A program made the position numbers and the translations under genes. A stretch of 7,773 bases of DNA from Dehalococcoidia bacterium (lineage in GTDB: Bacteria > Chloroflexota > Dehalococcoidia > JAENJB01), in contig JAENJB010000044.1 in assembly GCA_016844565.1 (NCBI GenBank), forward strand, positions 1 through 7,773. Reading direction: 5' to 3'. Under the pieces are notes generated by a model that saw only the letters and a program-made list of their open reading frames with translations, had not been told where the DNA came from and did not search any database. Shown here one piece after another: positions 6,033-7,773 of the stretch (the stretch's first letter is position 1; the number at the start of each line of letters is the position of its first letter).

Positions 6033-6518
6033 TTACCTCCCGGCCGCCGTCTCCGCCACCACCTTGGTCCCGACCGGGGTGGCTCCGTCAGTGAAGATTA
6101 AGGCCTGATTGGGACAGTTCGCCACGCAAGCGGGAGTTTCCAGATGGGGGCACAGGTCGCACTTGACCGCCTTCTTCCGGTGGAAGTCGGGAATGATGGC
6201 GCTGCAGGGGCAGGCCACCACGCAGGTGAAGCAGCCCACGCACTTCTCGGCATCCACGGTTACTATGCCCGACTCAGGGTCCTTTTGCAGGGCGCCGGTA
6301 AGGCAGGAGTAGACGCACCAGGGCTCCTCGCAGTGCCGGCAGCTCAGCGGGAAGGAGAGACTCCCTTTCTGCTGCACCTTTATCCTAGATGGCTGCCGCG
6401 GCGTCTCTTTCTTGTAGGCCTTGATGATATCCTTTGACTCGGAGTGGGCCACCAGGCAGTGCACCTGGCACAGGCCACAGGCTATACAGACCTCTTCTTT
6501 CGAATAGACCCTCTTCAT
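6033..6518 (-). CDS. 4x[4Fe-4S] ferredoxin-type electron transfer protein (HycB/CooF-like)
   Basis: This 161-residue iron-sulfur protein has four cysteine groups: Cys11/14/17/21, Cys60/63/68/72, Cys93/96/99/103 and Cys120/123/131/135. This is the arrangement of HycB, CooF and DmsB-type proteins carrying four [4Fe-4S] clusters, in which ligands from different groups are usually shared. There is no signal peptide or membrane segment, so it should act in the cytoplasm. It is the first gene of the operon, followed by a flavoprotein of the kind found beside CooF in CO dehydrogenase loci and then by glutamate synthase. I infer that it carries electrons between the flavoprotein, or reduced ferredoxin, and GltB2. 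The ATG at 6518 has only a weak AGGCGA-like site upstream. The C-terminal tail GTKVVAETAAGR resembles the tail of GltB1. Family is sure; partner is inferred. Confidence 0.88.
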   Translation of the reverse strand: MKRVYSKEEVCIACGLCQVHCLVAHSESKDIIKAYKKETPRQPSRIKVQQKGSLSFPLSCRHCEEPWCVYSCLTGALQKDPESGIVTVDAEKCVGCFTCVVACPCSAIIPDFHRKKAVKCDLCPHLETPACVANCPNQALIFTDGATPVGTKVVAETAAGR

Positions 6519-6542
6519 AACGCTTCGCCTGCTAAAGACAAA

Positions 6543-6577
6543 AATTGTAGGATAACGGCAACCGTTTTCCTACAATT
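6543..6577. promoter_or_regulatory. 35-bp palindrome over the expected transcription start, candidate NrpR operator
   Basis: On the plus strand the arms are AATTGTAGGATAACGG (6543-6558) and CCGTTTTCCTACAATT (6562-6577), pairing at 15 of 16 positions around CAA. The expected start of the operon transcript, about 6573-6575, lies inside the upstream arm, a classic repressor position. With nrpR as the operon's last visible gene, NrpR is the obvious candidate ligand. The archaeal operator GGAA-N6-TTCC shares GGA/TCC half-sites, but the spacing here is wider, so this is not a direct match. On the minus strand the palindrome is followed by five Ts (6544-6540), so it could also terminate transcripts arriving from the upstream gene. 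The two roles are compatible. Confidence 0.7.
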
Positions 6578-6580
6578 CGA

Positions 6581-6610
6581 AGTATAAGCCTTCTGGGCTG
6601 GCTCTGTCAA
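6581..6610 (-). promoter_or_regulatory. Sigma-70-type promoter of the glutamate synthase operon
   Basis: On the minus strand, TTGACA (6610-6605) is a perfect -35 hexamer and TATACT (6586-6581) a good -10 hexamer, separated by 18 bp. The start point would fall near 6573-6575, giving a leader of roughly 55 bases before the ferredoxin ATG at 6518. It is the only convincing promoter I found ahead of the operon, and the palindrome lies immediately downstream. The match is by eye and not experimentally supported. Confidence 0.7.
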
Positions 6611-6667
6611 TAGGTGCTTTTCCAGAACCCGTTCATCTGCACTGTCCGACCGGCCTTGCCCCGGCCG

Positions 6668-7773
6668 TTATAGGCGAGCTACGATGCTTCGCGAGATGAT
6701 CCTGACAAAGAGGACGATTATCGCGAGAGCCAGGAGAGCAAGGAGCCCCAGCGCCCACGTGGGAAGGGGCCAGCCTATGCGCACCGCCAAAGGCGTTGAC
6801 CAGGCGCCGGTATTGCCGGCCCCGTCCACCGCCCTCGCGCGCCAGTAGTAGAGGCCACGTTCTAGCGCTTCTACCGGGCTCAAGGCATAGCTGGTCGTCG
6901 TCAGGTTCTCCCTGGCAAGAATGGGAAAGGCGAAAGTTGCCTCCCTGGCAACCTGGAAGTCGTAGGTAACGCCGCTGGGGTCGGTCACCTCACCCCAGGC
7001 GAAGGCAGGGGCCTGCTTGTTGACAGGAGCGCGCGGTGACGGAGCCGGTGGAGGTGTGTTCTCCATCGTCCAGGTCGCGTTATACGAGTTATTCCCGTCG
7101 GTCACCGTGATCGTATGGGCGCCGGCGCTCATCTTGGGAATGACGAAGCTGCCGGTGAAGCTGCCCGTGCTCGCCGTTCTGACGGGGGTCGCCGGCTTCA
7201 GCGTTGTCTTATCCAGGATCAGACTGATCGATGTGTCAGCCAGGAACCCGGTGCCGCCGAGTGTCACCTGAGTGCCGACATCGCCATCGGTCGGTGTAAT
7301 GGTCATGTTGGCCTTGACCGTGAACTTCTCCCGGGCCGTCGCCGAGTTGCCGGCGGAATCGGTGGCCTTCATCTCATACGTTCCCCCCGGAAAGGCAGCG
7401 AATTCCATCTGCTTGCCGGTGATGGTACCTTTGTTATTGCTGGCTGCCGTGCCAATCTTGACGGTCCCCAACATGACAGCGATGTTGTTGTCAGCGGCGG
7501 CGAAGCCCTTGCCGGTGATAGTGACTAGGGTATTAACCCCGCCGGAGGCAAGGGCGATGCCGCTGATGCTGGGCTTGACCTCGAACCGCACCGCGTCGGA
7601 GATGTCGGACACGGAGGTTTTCGCCGCCACCGCGTGGTAACCGGCAGTGCTCTCCGGTACGGAGAACAGCGCGCTGAAGACGCCGCTGATGGCGGTAGTG
7701 CTGGTCGCGATCAAGTCCCCGTCATACAGAATATCCACGTTGGTGCTTGATGGAAAGCCGGTGCCATTCACGG
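6668..7773 (-). CDS. Ig/TIG-repeat surface protein with C-terminal membrane anchor, N-terminus beyond the window
   Basis: The frame is open to the window edge, so the gene is cut at its 5' end; the GTG at 7771 is an internal valine in a repeat (GTGFPSS), not a start. The visible 367 residues contain about three IPT/TIG-like beta-sandwich units, each opening with a glycine-rich turn (GTGFPSS, TGKGFAAAD, GTGFLADT). A proline-rich linker (TPPPAPSPRAP, 239-249) leads to a fibronectin-like segment (about 255-332, with YYWRARAVDGAGNTGAWS). One membrane helix at about 338-356 and a basic tail (RIISRSIVARL) follow, giving an outside repeat region and a short cytoplasmic end. A role in adhesion or the cell surface is usual for such proteins, but no ligand can be named. 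It is separated from the operon by a 149-base control region and is probably an independent unit. The stop is TAA at 6668. Confidence 0.8.
   Translation of the reverse strand, partial: VNGTGFPSSTNVDILYDGDLIATSTTAISGVFSALFSVPESTAGYHAVAAKTSVSDISDAVRFEVKPSISGIALASGGVNTLVTITGKGFAAADNNIAVMLGTVKIGTAASNNKGTITGKQMEFAAFPGGTYEMKATDSAGNSATAREKFTVKANMTITPTDGDVGTQVTLGGTGFLADTSISLILDKTTLKPATPVRTASTGSFTGSFVIPKMSAGAHTITVTDGNNSYNATWTMENTPPPAPSPRAPVNKQAPAFAWGEVTDPSGVTYDFQVAREATFAFPILARENLTTTSYALSPVEALERGLYYWRARAVDGAGNTGAWSTPLAVRIGWPLPTWALGLLALLALAIIVLFVRIISRSIVARL

Noticed and set aside
6544..6575. Promoter built from TTGTAG and TACAAT inside the palindrome
   Set aside because: The spacing is 20 bp and both hexamers are simply the two arms of the palindrome; TTGACA-N18-TATACT just upstream is a much better promoter.
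6643..6668. GC-rich hairpin CGGCC/GGCCG just after the surface-protein stop codon as its terminator
   Set aside because: The stem is only about five base pairs with a seven-base loop and no U-run follows. The palindrome at 6543-6577, followed by five Ts, is the better terminator candidate.
1..7773. CRISPR arrays, tRNA or rRNA genes, transposase genes
   Set aside because: I saw no regularly spaced direct repeats, no tRNA-like cloverleaf, no rRNA sequence and no transposase motifs on either strand.

Overview
The window is high-GC bacterial DNA in which every gene I can support lies on the minus strand. It contains one six-gene nitrogen-assimilation operon, preceded by the 3' end of an unrelated surface-protein gene. 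The bacterium is most plausibly a member of the Chloroflexota, class Dehalococcoidia. The evidence for that is indirect: an NrpR-type regulator better known from methanogenic archaea, an archaeal-style split glutamate synthase, an Ig/TIG-type surface protein with a C-terminal membrane anchor, and palindromic intergenic repeats of a kind I associate with that group. This assignment is inference, not proof.

Layout in the direction of transcription (high to low coordinates): (1) 7773-6668, the C-terminal part of an Ig/TIG-repeat surface protein, cut by the window edge. (2) 6667-6519, the control region. It has a consensus-like promoter (TTGACA, 18 bp, TATACT) whose expected start point falls inside a 35-bp near-perfect palindrome centred on 6560. 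(3) 6518-6033, a four-cluster [4Fe-4S] ferredoxin of the HycB/CooF type. (4) 5923-4613, an FAD/NAD(P)-dependent oxidoreductase. (5) 4576-3308, the class II glutamine amidotransferase part of glutamate synthase (GltB1). (6) 3167-1662, the FMN/Fe-S glutamate-forming part (GltB2). (7) 1660-869, the GXGXG beta-helix part (GltB3). (8) 843-1, the N-terminal 281 residues of an NrpR-like repressor that runs off the window.

The genes make a coherent unit. GltB1 would release ammonia from glutamine, GltB3 would supply the structural beta-helix, and GltB2 would reductively combine ammonia with 2-oxoglutarate on FMN. The ferredoxin and flavoprotein would supply electrons in place of the usual GltD subunit. 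NrpR is known in archaea as a 2-oxoglutarate-responsive repressor of nitrogen genes. Here it is encoded at the end of the operon, so an autoregulatory loop through the 6543-6577 palindrome is a specific, testable proposal.

Three palindromic repeats interrupt the operon. Two are copies of one 86-bp double-hairpin element (4447-4532 and 5936-6021, same orientation); the third is an unrelated imperfect inverted repeat of about 105 bp (3187-3291). The 4447-4532 copy lies inside the open reading frame of gltB1, between a strong ribosome binding site and start codon and the catalytic cysteine. It therefore appears to be translated as part of a propeptide.
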